64,000 nucleotides of DNA, from the NCBI RefSeq assembly GCF_011516635.5, contig NZ_CP096255.1:6694501-6758500 (forward strand), written 5' to 3'. This DNA comes from Bradyrhizobium barranii subsp. apii. Its GTDB lineage: Bacteria; Pseudomonadota; Alphaproteobacteria; Rhizobiales; Xanthobacteraceae. Position 1 is the stretch's first letter; every line of letters begins with the position of its first letter. Below the pieces are notes generated by a model, which searched no databases, had not been told where the DNA came from, and saw nothing but the letters and a program-made list of their open reading frames with translations. Positions 8,254 through 16,554 of this stretch are shown here, in pieces. A program made the translations under genes and the position numbers.

Positions 8254-8993
8254 GCGAACTTCCCGAGATTGGAGCGACGTACCCATTCGTTCTGCTGCAG
8301 CTCGTGCGGCGTGCCGCGCGCCACCACCTGGCCCCAATGGATGACCGAGATGCGATCGGCGAGCGAGAACAGGAATTCCATGTCGTGCTCGATGGCGACG
8401 ATGGTCAGCCGGCCCTTCAGGTGCGCCACCAGAGCGGCCAGCCGCTGCACGCCGTCGGAGCCGAGGCCGGAGGTGGGCTCGTCCAGGCACAGCACGCGCG
8501 GGGCCTGCGCCAGCGCGACCGCGATCTCCAGCGCGCGGCGGTCGCCATAGGACAGGTCTTTGGCACGGATATCGCCCTTGTCGGCAAGCCCGACCGCCGC
8601 GAGCGCTTCGGATGCCTGCTCGTCAAACCTGCGGTCACCGGCTGCGGCACGGGCGATATCGAGGCCACGGGCGCGAAACGCGGGCAAGCCCATCATGACG
8701 TTGTCGCGGGCTGAGAATTCGTCGAACAGGGTCATGATCTGGAACGAGCGGGCGATGCCCTTGGCGGCGATGCGGTGCGGACTCAATCCCGTGACATCCT
8801 CGCCGCCGAGCAGGACTCGGCCGCGGCTCGGCTTCACCCTGCCGGTGAGGACGTTGAAGAAGGTGGTCTTGCCCGCGCCGTTCGGGCCCATCACGCCGTG
8901 AAACTCGCCCTCGGCCACCGCGAGATCGACGCTTTCCAGCACGACGCGATCGCCGAAGCGAACGTGCACACCTGCGGCCTCGATCATGCTCAT
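8250..8993 (-). CDS. livG: branched-chain amino acid ABC transporter, ATP-binding protein LivG type
   Basis: 247 aa. Walker A 'GVMGPNGAGKTTFFNVLTG', the LivG-specific 'GIARSFQIMTLFDEFSARDN', signature 'LSYGDRRALEIAVAL' (Y in place of the second G, common in LivG), Walker B 'VLCLDEPTSGL' and H-loop 'IEHDMEFLF'. Start ATG 8993 overlaps the livM stop by 4 bp, and its own stop overlaps livF, so translation is coupled along the operon. Confidence 0.9.
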   Translation of the reverse strand: MSMIEAAGVHVRFGDRVVLESVDLAVAEGEFHGVMGPNGAGKTTFFNVLTGRVKPSRGRVLLGGEDVTGLSPHRIAAKGIARSFQIMTLFDEFSARDNVMMGLPAFRARGLDIARAAAGDRRFDEQASEALAAVGLADKGDIRAKDLSYGDRRALEIAVALAQAPRVLCLDEPTSGLGSDGVQRLAALVAHLKGRLTIVAIEHDMEFLFSLADRISVIHWGQVVARGTPHELQQNEWVRRSNLGKFA

Positions 8994-10033
8994 CGCCCGC
9001 CCCCGACCAGCAGTCGCATCGCGGACGTGCCGCGCCGCCGCAACGCGTTGAGTGAATGCTGCTGCACGGCGGCCGAGAGCGCGCCCGCGATGCCTTCCGG
9101 GCGGAACAGCACGATCGCAATGAACAGCAGACCGAAATAGAGCATCCAGGCATTGGTCAGCGCGCCGATCACGTCGCGGGCGGTGAGGAAGAGAAACACG
9201 CCGATCACCGGCCCCCAGAAGCTGACGAGCCCGCCACCGACCAGCGTCATCATCACGACGTAGCCGGATTGATGCAGGCTCATGACGTCAGGGAATGCGG
9301 CGAGCTGCGCCATCGCGAACAGTCCGCCGGCAAAACCGGACACGGCCGCCGACAGCGCGAACACCGATGCCTTGTAGAGCCACACGTTATAGCCGAGATG
9401 AGCGGCGCGAACCTCGCTCTGCCTGATCGCAGCGACCACGCGGCCATAGGGCGAGTGCACCAGCCGCCACAATACGGCGGTACCGACCGCGAAGACCGCG
9501 AGCACGAAATAGTAGAACGCGACATTGTCGGTGAGATCGAACGACACCAGCCCGAAATCGGCCGGCAAACGCTTGATCTTGAGAAGCCCATCCTCACCGC
9601 CGGTGATCCGGTGCGACTTGATCGCCAGCGTCCAGAAGATCTGGCCGAATGCGATCGTCATGAAGGCATAGTAGATGCCGCGCCGGTGCGAGATGAACAG
9701 CGCCACCAGCACGCCGGCAACCCCCGCGACCACGGCCGCCGCAGCGAGACAGATCCAGAGATTGGCGACAATGTCGAGCTGGCAGAGCCCGAACGCATAG
9801 GCGCCGATGCCGAAATAGGCGCCATGTCCGAACGAGGGAAGTCCGGCCGTGCCCAGCACCAGGTTGAACGCAAGCGCATAGAGCGACCAGATCAGGATCT
9901 CGATCCCGAGATAGGGATAGAGCCCGATCCGCGTGATCCACAGCGGCACCGTTGCAAGCACGAGCCAGAGCACCAGCATCGTCGGCGTGACGAGGCGCGC
10001 AGCGTCGGATGACGATTTTGATCCCACAATCAT
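8990..10033 (-). CDS. livM: branched-chain amino acid ABC transporter permease LivM type
   Basis: 347 aa integral membrane protein with about ten hydrophobic segments. Family marks include 'GTAGLPSFGHGAYFGIGAYA', the cytoplasmic loop 'HSPYGRVVAAIRQSEVRAAHLGYN', 'TLVGGGLVSFWGPVIG' and a C-terminal 'FRPEGIAG'. The loop between the middle segments contains 'ITGGEDGLLKIKR', the normal LivM GG(E/P)(D/N)G motif; the second liv operon in this window has lost this frame at the same spot. It forms the pore with LivH. Confidence 0.9.
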   Translation of the reverse strand: MIVGSKSSSDAARLVTPTMLVLWLVLATVPLWITRIGLYPYLGIEILIWSLYALAFNLVLGTAGLPSFGHGAYFGIGAYAFGLCQLDIVANLWICLAAAAVVAGVAGVLVALFISHRRGIYYAFMTIAFGQIFWTLAIKSHRITGGEDGLLKIKRLPADFGLVSFDLTDNVAFYYFVLAVFAVGTAVLWRLVHSPYGRVVAAIRQSEVRAAHLGYNVWLYKASVFALSAAVSGFAGGLFAMAQLAAFPDVMSLHQSGYVVMMTLVGGGLVSFWGPVIGVFLFLTARDVIGALTNAWMLYFGLLFIAIVLFRPEGIAGALSAAVQQHSLNALRRRGTSAMRLLVGGGR

Positions 10034-10036
10034 TCC

Positions 10037-10981
10037 CTAGGCCTCGAGCACGCTCTTCTTGCCCCACAGGCCGCGCGCACGGAACGTCACGACGGCAACG
10101 AGCAGGATGTACATCGACAACAGCGACCATTCGGACGCGTAAGCGCCGGCAAGGCCGACACAGAGTCCGACCAGCAACCCCGCCACGACCGCGCCCCAAA
10201 AGCTGCCGACGCCGCCGAGCACGATCACCAGGAAGGCGGGGATGACGGCATCGACGCCCATATGCGGACGAATGCCCCAGATCGGCGCGACGATGATGCC
10301 CGCGATCGCGGCCAGCATCGTGCCGAACACGAACACCAGCAGCCGCAATCGCGACAGGTTGATGCCGAGCGCGCGGACGATCTCGCTGTCATGGGCACCG
10401 GCCTTGACGGTTGCGCCGAATGAAGTCTTTTCGATCAACAGCCAGACCAGGCCGATGATCCCGGCCGCGATGCCCGCCGCGTAGAAACGATAGGTCGACC
10501 AGATCAGATCGCCGAACAGGAAGCCGCCATTGATGGCGGACGGCACCTGGAGCACATAGTCACGCGTGCCCCAGACAAGGCGGATCAACTCCTCGATCAC
10601 CATCGCGGCGCCGAAGGTCAGGAGAAGCCCGTACAGCGGGTCCTTGCCATAGGTACGCCGCATGCAGAGCTCGATCAGCATGCCGACGAGACTCACGATC
10701 ACGGGTGCGATGACGAGCGTCGCGGCATAGCGCCAGCCCAGCGGGAGCGCGAGCCACACCTTCGCAAGATCGGCCGGCAATGGCGGGCGCGGTCCGGTGA
10801 GCTGCATGGCGACATAGGCCCCGAGCGCGAACAGGGACCCATGCGCAAGGTTGATCTGCTCCATCAGCCCGACAATGAGCATGAAGCCGAGCGCGATCAG
10901 CGCGAACAACAGGCCGAGCGTCAGGCCGTTCAGGAGATGCGGAAGAAGGTCGAACAAGGTATTGGCTCTCGCAACTGGCAT
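10037..10981 (-). CDS. livH: branched-chain amino acid ABC transporter permease LivH type
   Basis: 314 aa with about eight membrane segments. 'GLLFALIALGFMLIVGLMEQINLAHGSLFALGAYV' is the classic LivH opening (positions ~18-52), and 'RALGINLSRLRLLVFVFGTMLAAIAGI' and 'VIVLGGVGSFWGAVVAGL' follow further on. It lies 3 bp before livM and 79 bp after the frameshifted binding-protein gene. The start chosen at 10981 has a weak ribosome site. Confidence 0.88.
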   Translation of the reverse strand: MPVARANTLFDLLPHLLNGLTLGLLFALIALGFMLIVGLMEQINLAHGSLFALGAYVAMQLTGPRPPLPADLAKVWLALPLGWRYAATLVIAPVIVSLVGMLIELCMRRTYGKDPLYGLLLTFGAAMVIEELIRLVWGTRDYVLQVPSAINGGFLFGDLIWSTYRFYAAGIAAGIIGLVWLLIEKTSFGATVKAGAHDSEIVRALGINLSRLRLLVFVFGTMLAAIAGIIVAPIWGIRPHMGVDAVIPAFLVIVLGGVGSFWGAVVAGLLVGLCVGLAGAYASEWSLLSMYILLVAVVTFRARGLWGKKSVLEA

Positions 10982-11060
10982 TGGTCACCCAGGCGTCGAT
11001 GGCCCGGGCCTGCGGCGCGCGACATGCGCGCCGCTCGTTCCACGACGCGACGCACCGTCT

Positions 11061-12354
11061 CTAGGAGTCGACGGTCGGCACCTGCTCGTAGGGCGTGAGC
11101 TTGCACTTGCCGGGTGCGGCGTCATCGGCGGCGGATTTCGGCTCGGTCCAACTGATGATCTCGAACAGATCGGTGTTGTCGGCCGGCTTGGCGTTGCGTC
11201 GCGCCAGATAGATCGTCTGCTGCATCTGATGCGTCACGGGATCCATGTAGGCGTCGAAATGCTGCATGCGGTCCGTCGCCGAGACCTTGAGGTTCTCGAT
11301 CTCCTTGATGATCTTGACGTTGTTGGTCGACCCTGCCCGCTCGATCGCACGGAGCAATTCGCGCGTCGCGCATATAGCCGTTGTAGGAGACGTTGCCTGG
11401 CACCGGGATCGGGCCGTCCTTGTTGGCGGCCTGCCATTTCTTGACAAAATCGGCGACGCCGGGCAGTTGCAGCTTGTGATACCAGGTCGTGCCGAACACG
11501 CCGAACAGGCTGTCGGGCGCGCCCCAGACATCGGGCCAGTCCTGCTGGTTGTTGATCCAGGCCGGCTTGCCGTCGAGCTTGAGCTGCGCCACCTGCTCGC
11601 GTAGCGCCTTGATGTCGTCACCGCCGATCGCAGTCGCGACCACGTCGGGTTTCGCCTGCTGGATCTTCAGGAGGTAGGCGGTGAAGTCGCGGGTGTTCTG
11701 CGGCACCAGGAGATTGTCGATGATCTTGCCGCCGGCCGCCTCGACTTGCGCCTTGGTCGCGGCAGACGTCGTGTGACCCCAGACGTAATCGTTGGTCAGC
11801 AGCATCCAGTTCTTGCCGATGGAATCGACCGCGTTCTTGACCGACGCCTTGGAAAAATTGGTGCCGTTGCCGTCCCACACGAATTTCACACGTGAGCAGT
11901 TCTCCCCGGCCTCGCTCGGCGCGGAGGAATTGGTGTTCATGTAGATCACGCCGTATTTGCTGGCGACCTGGGTGATGGCGTTGGCGACGCCGGAATGCAG
12001 CGCGCCGATCAGGATAGTGCAGTCCTCGCGGGTGATGAATCGTTCGGCGACGCGGCTGCCTGTCGCCGGCGTCGTTTCAGTATCCGCAGTGATGAACGAG
12101 ACCTGGCGGCCGAGCACGCCGCCTTTGGCGTTGAACTCGTCGATCGCCATCTTGATGCCGCGGAAATCATCCTGGCCGCTGTTGCCGTATTGGCCGCTGG
12201 CGCCGCAGGTCAGGCCGAGCTTGATCGGCTTGGCGCCTTGCGCCCACGCGTGATTCTCTTTCCACGGCCCAAAGAAGCTGCCGGTGCCGCCGATGACGCT
12301 GGCCATCAAGCTGCCCTTCAGAACGCTTCGCCGTGAGATCTGACGCCCTCTCAT
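11061..12354 (-). pseudogene. ABC transporter substrate-binding protein (LivK type), frameshifted
   Basis: Start ATG 12354 has a strong Shine-Dalgarno (GGGAGG) and opens a twin-arginine signal: 'MRGRQISRRSVLKGSLMASV' with cleavage near 'AWAQ'. A type-1 periplasmic binding fold follows ('KLGLTCGASGQYGNSG', 'GVLGRQVSFITADTETTP', 'YGVIYMNTNSSAPSE'). After 'VSYNGYM' (ATG at 11373-11371) the frame breaks. The rest of the protein, 'ATRELLRAIERAGSTNN' to 'EQVPTVDS', continues one base out of frame to the stop at 11061. One extra C, or two missing bases, between about 11361 and 11371 explains it. If real, the importer lacks its solute-binding protein; it may instead be a sequencing error in a GC-rich palindromic spot. 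Confidence 0.85.
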
Positions 12355-12396
12355 CGTTTCCTCCCGTTTTCGAAGTCTTTTGCTTTTTTGTGCCAT

Positions 12397-12442
12397 TAGA
12401 ATATTCATTCCATTTGTTATGTAAAGTAGAATATTTGATCCA
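12397..12442. promoter_or_regulatory. paired direct repeats, likely RpiR operator
   Basis: TAGAATATT followed by NNNTCCA occurs twice, at 12397-12412 and 12427-12442, exactly 30 bp apart (three helical turns). The region is strikingly AT-rich against its surroundings. It lies between the divergent starts of the binding-protein gene (12354) and the RpiR gene (12491). Two phased copies at a divergent promoter fit an operator bound by the adjacent RpiR dimer. Confidence 0.55.
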
Positions 12443-12490
12443 AACGGTGAAATGCCGTTAAACAGGCGACCGATCCGGAGACCCGAGACG

Positions 12491-13324
12491 ATGAACAAGG
12501 CACAAGGCGCGATGAGCTACGACGAGCTGCGCGGCGCCATTGCGCTGCGGCACCGGGCGCTATCCGGCCGGCTGCAGCAGATCGCGGAGTTCGTGCTCGA
12601 TCACCCGACCGATGTCGCGCTCGGCACCGTGGCCGAGGTGGCGCAGCGCTCGGGCGCGCCGCCCTCGGCGATCGTTCGCTTCGCCCATGCGCTCGGCTTT
12701 GGTGGCTTCACCGAGATGCAGCAGGTGTTCCGCTCCCGCCTCGTCGCCGGCGTCGCGCCGAGCTACAAGGCGCGGCTCGCGCGCATGAAGAGCGAGGAGA
12801 AATCGGTGCTCGGCCGCCAGCCCGCCGCGGTGCTGTCCCGCTTCGTCTCGGAGGCGCAATCGTCGCTGGTGACGCTGAGCCAGTCGGTGCATGCGCGCGA
12901 GCTCGACGCGGCAACTGCGATCCTTGCGAAAGCGCGCGACATCTATCTGCTCGGCCTCGGCGGCTCGTTTCCGGTTGCGACCCACCTCGCCTACGTGCTG
13001 CGCAAGCTCGGACGCCGCGTCGTCCTGCTCGACGGCACGGGCGGCAGCATCCACGAGCAGTCGCATGCCGCAACCACGGAGGACGCGCTGGTCGCGATCA
13101 GCTTCCGGAACTACTATCCGGATACGGCTCGGCTGTTTCCCGAACTCGTTGCGCGAGGCGTGCCCACGATTTCCATCACCGACAGTCTCTTGAGCCCGAT
13201 CGTCGAAGGCGCGAGCGTCGTGTTCGAGATCCAGGACATGCCCGAGCCGGCGCTGCGCACGCTGGTCGCGCCGATGTGCCTCGTGCAGGCGATGGCGATC
13301 GGGCTCGATCTCGCGGCGGACTGA
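12491..13324 (+). CDS. MurR/RpiR family transcriptional regulator
   Basis: 277 aa from ATG 12491 (GGAG about 12 bp upstream). The N-terminal RpiR helix-turn-helix ('LQQIAEFVLDHPTDVALGTV', 'SAIVRFAHALGFGGFTEMQQ') is followed by a SIS sugar-isomerase domain ('DIYLLGLGGSFPVATHLAYV', 'VAISFRNYYPDTARLFPELV'). SIS domains in this family bind phosphosugars or related ligands. It is divergent from the liv block and 21 bp ahead of the SDR, so it likely regulates both through the paired repeats. Confidence 0.9.
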   Translation: MNKAQGAMSYDELRGAIALRHRALSGRLQQIAEFVLDHPTDVALGTVAEVAQRSGAPPSAIVRFAHALGFGGFTEMQQVFRSRLVAGVAPSYKARLARMKSEEKSVLGRQPAAVLSRFVSEAQSSLVTLSQSVHARELDAATAILAKARDIYLLGLGGSFPVATHLAYVLRKLGRRVVLLDGTGGSIHEQSHAATTEDALVAISFRNYYPDTARLFPELVARGVPTISITDSLLSPIVEGASVVFEIQDMPEPALRTLVAPMCLVQAMAIGLDLAAD

Positions 13325-13345
13325 CATTCACAACAGGAGAAGATC

Positions 13346-14125
13346 ATGGCTGCACATGACGGGAAAGTATTGTCAGGACAGGTCGCGCTGGTGACCGGCG
13401 CGGGGCGCGGACTCGGACGCGCCTTTGCGGAGAAGCTCGCCGCGCTCGGCGCCGACGTCGCCATCCACGGCATGCGCGAGAACGGGCCGGCGGAATATGG
13501 CGAGGGCACCACCCTCACCGCGGTCGCCGCAGAGATCGGCCAGCAATTCGGCGTCCGCAGCCAGCGCGTGCTCGGCGATCTCACCAGGGGCAAGGACATC
13601 GCGCGCGTGATCGCCGAGACGGAAGCAGCCCTCGGCCCGATCGACATTCTTGTGCACAATGCCGGCGGCGACATCGCAGCCGCCGGCGGCAAGCCGGACC
13701 CGAACGACGCGGTGAACATCAAGGAGGCCGATGTGCGCGCGGTGCTGGAGCGCAATTTGCTCTCGACCATCCTGACCTGCCAGGCGGTCGCGAAGGGAAT
13801 GATGGAGCGGCGGCGCGGCCGCATCGTCACGCTCGGCTCGGTCGCCGCGTTCAAGGGCCGCACCCAGGGCTCGATCTATGCGGTGTCGAAGGCCGGCGTA
13901 ACCCACTACACGCGATGCCTGGCCGACCAGCTCCGCGCTTACGACATCGCCGTCAACTGCATCGCGCCCGGCGATACCCGCACCGGCCGTTTCCTCGGCA
14001 CGCGCGCGGTGGACCCCGACAGGATGGTCGAGACCGGCACGCTCGACCGCATCGCGACCGTCGATGAGGTCGCGCGCGTCGTCGAGTTCTTCGCAGGTCC
14101 CATGGGCGCCTTCGTCTCGGGCTAG
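13346..14125 (+). CDS. SDR family oxidoreductase with premature stop
   Basis: 259 aa as written. The Rossmann motif 'VALVTGAGRGLGRAFAEKL' is at ~14-32, 'ILVHNAGGD' gives the NAG motif, the catalytic Ser is in 'VTLGSVAAFKG', the Tyr-x3-Lys is 'YAVSKAG', and 'NCIAPGDTRTG' follows. The frame stops at TAG 14123-14125 directly after 'FVSG'. The same frame continues with 'VLRIDGGGQCWPG' to a stop at 14165-14167, the normal SDR ending (Q-V-L-x-I-DGG). The stop is most simply a CAG to TAG change. Thirteen residues plus the Gln are lost, a segment that often contributes to the tetramer interface. The substrate is unknown; context suggests catabolism of the liv-imported solute. Confidence 0.88.
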   Translation: MAAHDGKVLSGQVALVTGAGRGLGRAFAEKLAALGADVAIHGMRENGPAEYGEGTTLTAVAAEIGQQFGVRSQRVLGDLTRGKDIARVIAETEAALGPIDILVHNAGGDIAAAGGKPDPNDAVNIKEADVRAVLERNLLSTILTCQAVAKGMMERRRGRIVTLGSVAAFKGRTQGSIYAVSKAGVTHYTRCLADQLRAYDIAVNCIAPGDTRTGRFLGTRAVDPDRMVETGTLDRIATVDEVARVVEFFAGPMGAFVSG

Positions 14126-14181
14126 GTGCTCAGGATCGACGGCGGCGGACAATGCTGGCCAGGCTAAATCAGAAAAGAAAA

Positions 14182-14203
14182 GGGCCGCTGCAAGCGGCCC
14201 TTT
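14182..14203. terminator. bidirectional Rho-independent terminator
   Basis: GGGCCGC (14182-14188) and GCGGCCC (14194-14200) pair around a 5-nt loop, flanked by AAAA on the left and TTT on the right. It sits between the convergent SDR and DUF2778 genes and can serve both. Confidence 0.7.
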
Positions 14204-14227
14204 GAGATCATCGCGAATTGACTGAGA

Positions 14228-15319
14228 TCACTCGACCCGCGCCAGCACCGCGAGCTTGCGGATGCCCTTGTTACGGTAGGCGTCGAGGAAAGCGTAATAG
14301 TCCTTGAACGACACGCAGCCGTTGGAATCGCCGTTCGGCCCGAGCATGAAGGTGTGGGCGAGCAGGCCGTCGCGGCCGTAGATCGCGCTCTCGCCGCCGA
14401 TCGGGGTCAGGCGCAGCGCCGGCACGCCATGGAACAGCGCTTCGCGCGGCTTCAGCGTGTAGATGTGCGGCGGCGTCACGCCGCGCATGCGGACACGCGA
14501 GGAGCGCGGATCGTCGAGATTGGAGCCGAGGCCGGAATGCGCCTCGAGCTTGGTGCCGTCGGGCAGGTAAACCATCTTGGCGGTGATGTCGTAGACCGCC
14601 GTGTCGCGCTCATAGGGCGCCGAACCGCCGAGCATGGGGTTCTGCTCCCTCGGCGCGATGGACGCGGTCACGCTGGCATCAGCCGAGGCATAGGCCAGCA
14701 GCCCGCCGGACGGCTCGCGCTTGCCCCATAGCTTCTCGACCATCGACTGGCGCGGACCGGTGATCGACATCACCGCGGCCTTGGCGCGATCGGCAAACGA
14801 TTTCGGCTTCGCCTCGGGCGCCGGCACGATCTCGGCCGGATCGGCCGAAGCCAGCTGCATCTGCGCATCCGGCGCACGCTTGGCCTTGTCCGCAGACTTG
14901 TCAGCAATCTTGGCCGGCGCCGCCGGCTTCAGCGCGTCCGCGACCTTCGCGATCACGCTCTGCTTGGGGGCGTCCTTCAACGCTTCCTTGGCGACGGCGA
15001 CCTGGGTTGCGGGCGCGGCGCTCGCGTTCGACGCAACGCCCTGGGTCGCAGCCGCGGCAAAGCGCTCGTTGAACATCTCGCGCGAGATCGGGGCTGCGAC
15101 CTGAAGCCGGTCGGGCAGCAGCGCAAAGGTGTCCCTGATGGCCTCGCCAGCCTCACGCAGCGCCACCCTGGGCGCGCGCTTGATCACGGGCTCGTCGTAG
15201 CCAATGCTGCCGACGGTCGGATAGACGCTGGCGCCGAGGACGTTGCTGTAGATGGTCCAGCCGGCGCCCATCACGACGCAGCCGATCGCCGTGGCGCCCA
15301 GCCAATTGGTGGTGGTCAT
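14228..15319 (-). CDS. DUF2778 domain protein, L,D-transpeptidase-like
   Basis: 363 aa. One N-terminal membrane segment (about 8-28) anchors the protein. A long Ala/Lys/Pro-rich linker (about 85-240) leads to a C-terminal catalytic-looking domain with 'LEAHSGLGSNLDDP', 'PREALFHGVPALRLTPIGG' and the Cys motif 'GPNGDSNGCVSFKDY'. The His...Ser-x-Gly-Cys arrangement is that of DUF2778, a family related to L,D-transpeptidases that act on peptidoglycan (Tlde1 effectors belong to it). Here the membrane anchor and the absence of secretion-system neighbours suggest a housekeeping periplasmic role. Upstream it is insulated by the hairpin at 15569-15590. Confidence 0.75.
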   Translation of the reverse strand: MTTTNWLGATAIGCVVMGAGWTIYSNVLGASVYPTVGSIGYDEPVIKRAPRVALREAGEAIRDTFALLPDRLQVAAPISREMFNERFAAAATQGVASNASAAPATQVAVAKEALKDAPKQSVIAKVADALKPAAPAKIADKSADKAKRAPDAQMQLASADPAEIVPAPEAKPKSFADRAKAAVMSITGPRQSMVEKLWGKREPSGGLLAYASADASVTASIAPREQNPMLGGSAPYERDTAVYDITAKMVYLPDGTKLEAHSGLGSNLDDPRSSRVRMRGVTPPHIYTLKPREALFHGVPALRLTPIGGESAIYGRDGLLAHTFMLGPNGDSNGCVSFKDYYAFLDAYRNKGIRKLAVLARVE

Positions 15320-15909
15320 TTTCCGGGAAGGCTTCCGAAGTGATTCTTGGACTTCCGTGCCGCGTTACTCTGCGCAGCGATACTCGTACTCATTCGCCTT
15401 GCGTCCAGGACGGTGTCACTCAGTCCCCCTTCGAAGTGCCGCTGGTCACGATCCGGGAACAGCATCTCGCAGGAGGTCGGAGCGTCATTAAGGCGACTTT
15501 TAGTTAAATGCAGATTAAGTTCGGGCAGATGTGAGGCACCGCGTTAACGCTGTCCCATTTCGAGAAAAAAGTCCGCAGAACTACGGACTTAGCAGCATCT
15601 GTTAACTATAATTCTCGGCCGGTTCGGCGCGTTCGACGGACGTCACAGGCCGCCCCTCTAAGGCCATCCAACCAAGTCGTTTTCGTGGTCTTCAATACCC
15701 GGACAATAGCGGGGAAGCGTTGCGCGAGGCTGGTGCGCGCTGCCCTCTCCAGCGGGTGTCAGCAGGGTGGCGGCAGAGCCCGTCCCACATCGCGCACAGA
15801 GTGCTCACGCGGCACGACGCCCTGACTGAAAGTTGATCGCGCCGGACTGGAAAAGACCGCACCGAGGAAATACCTGCGAGAGCGGCACTTTTCAGCAGCC
15901 TCTGCGTGT
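15320..15909. other. long intergenic region without a supported gene
   Basis: About 590 bp separate the DUF2778 start from the FecR promoter region. It is AT-richer in the middle (15490-15620) than the flanks. Short open frames exist on both strands but have no ribosome site and no recognisable content. The only clear structure is the leftward terminator hairpin listed separately. It may hold promoters for both neighbours or a short RNA. Confidence 0.4.
15565..15590 (-). terminator. orphan Rho-independent terminator on the minus strand
   Basis: Read leftward, AAGTCCG (15590-15584) pairs with CGGACTT (15575-15569) around an 8-nt loop, and the stem runs into six T residues. No annotated minus-strand gene lies between it and the FecR gene, so the RNA it would end is unknown. 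AATTATAG near 15610 could be a -10 for a very short transcript. Confidence 0.5.
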
Positions 15910-15925
15910 GATACGGTACCGTATC
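15910..15925. promoter_or_regulatory. perfect 16-bp palindrome upstream of the fecR-type gene
   Basis: GATACGGTACCGTATC is a perfect palindrome 44 bp ahead of ATG 15969. Palindromes of this shape (GATACG...CGTATC) are typical dimer sites for TetR-like or similar helix-turn-helix repressors. No such regulator is adjacent. Confidence 0.45.
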
Positions 15926-15968
15926 AACATCGCTTTGAACTGTGCCAAGCACGCAAACGGAGGCTGGC

Positions 15969-16493
15969 ATGAGAGGGATCGCGGGCGCCGGTATTTTCGC
16001 TCTGGCGTGGTTGTTTCAGTTGATCGGGTCTGCGAATGCACAGCCGGCTGTCAATGTCGGCTGCACGGCATCGCCATCGGCTGCGGGCACGCAAGTCTGG
16101 CGCTGCGACAACGGCATCACCATCGTTGCGGAAAACGGCGCCAGATTTGAACTTAAGGACGCCAACCGCGACGGACATATTGACTCCGTGGAGTTGAGCA
16201 GCAAGGCGCTGCTGATCGAGGTGCCCAAGAAGCCCGGCGGCAATCCCTTCAAGGTGCTGACGCCGCAGGCGATCGCCGCAGTGCGCGGGACCAAATGGGC
16301 CGTCGATGTCGCTGAGGCCAAGACCGCGGTCTTCGTTGCTGACGGCCGTGTCGGTGTGAGCCGCAGGGCTCGTGGACGCGGCGTCGTGCTCGGACCGGGC
16401 CAAGGCGTCGATGTCGAGGCAACGGGCTCGTTGACCGTCAAGACCTGGGGCCAGCCGCGCGTCGACGCGCTGATGGCAAGACTGGGTCAATAA
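15969..16493 (+). CDS. FecR domain-containing periplasmic protein
   Basis: 174 aa from ATG 15969, with GGAGG five bases upstream. A signal peptide (hydrophobic ~4-18, 'GSANAQP' cleavage) is followed by a FecR-like beta domain with 'DNGITIVAENGARFELKD', 'VRGTKWAVDVAEAKTAVFVA' and 'VVLGPGQGVDV'. Stand-alone FecR domains without a TonB receptor or sigma factor are often paired with CHASE2 cyclases, as here (62 bp downstream). The pair may form a periplasmic sensing module. The FecR call is good; the function is inferred from context. Confidence 0.8.
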   Translation: MRGIAGAGIFALAWLFQLIGSANAQPAVNVGCTASPSAAGTQVWRCDNGITIVAENGARFELKDANRDGHIDSVELSSKALLIEVPKKPGGNPFKVLTPQAIAAVRGTKWAVDVAEAKTAVFVADGRVGVSRRARGRGVVLGPGQGVDVEATGSLTVKTWGQPRVDALMARLGQ

Positions 16494-16554
16494 GGCCTGG
16501 ACAATTAAGGCCCGCGCAGCAACGCCCGGGCGACAAAGAAGATTGCATTACGTA

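Noticed and set aside
5809..8550. 913-codon plus-strand open frame
   Set aside because: It lies antisense across the dehydrogenase and three ATPase genes, whose motifs are unmistakable; long antisense frames are expected at this GC content.
15692..15970. 92-codon minus-strand frame in the gene-free gap
   Set aside because: It has no ribosome site, no recognisable content, and overlaps the FecR start region and palindrome. The orphan terminator downstream keeps a non-coding transcript possible.
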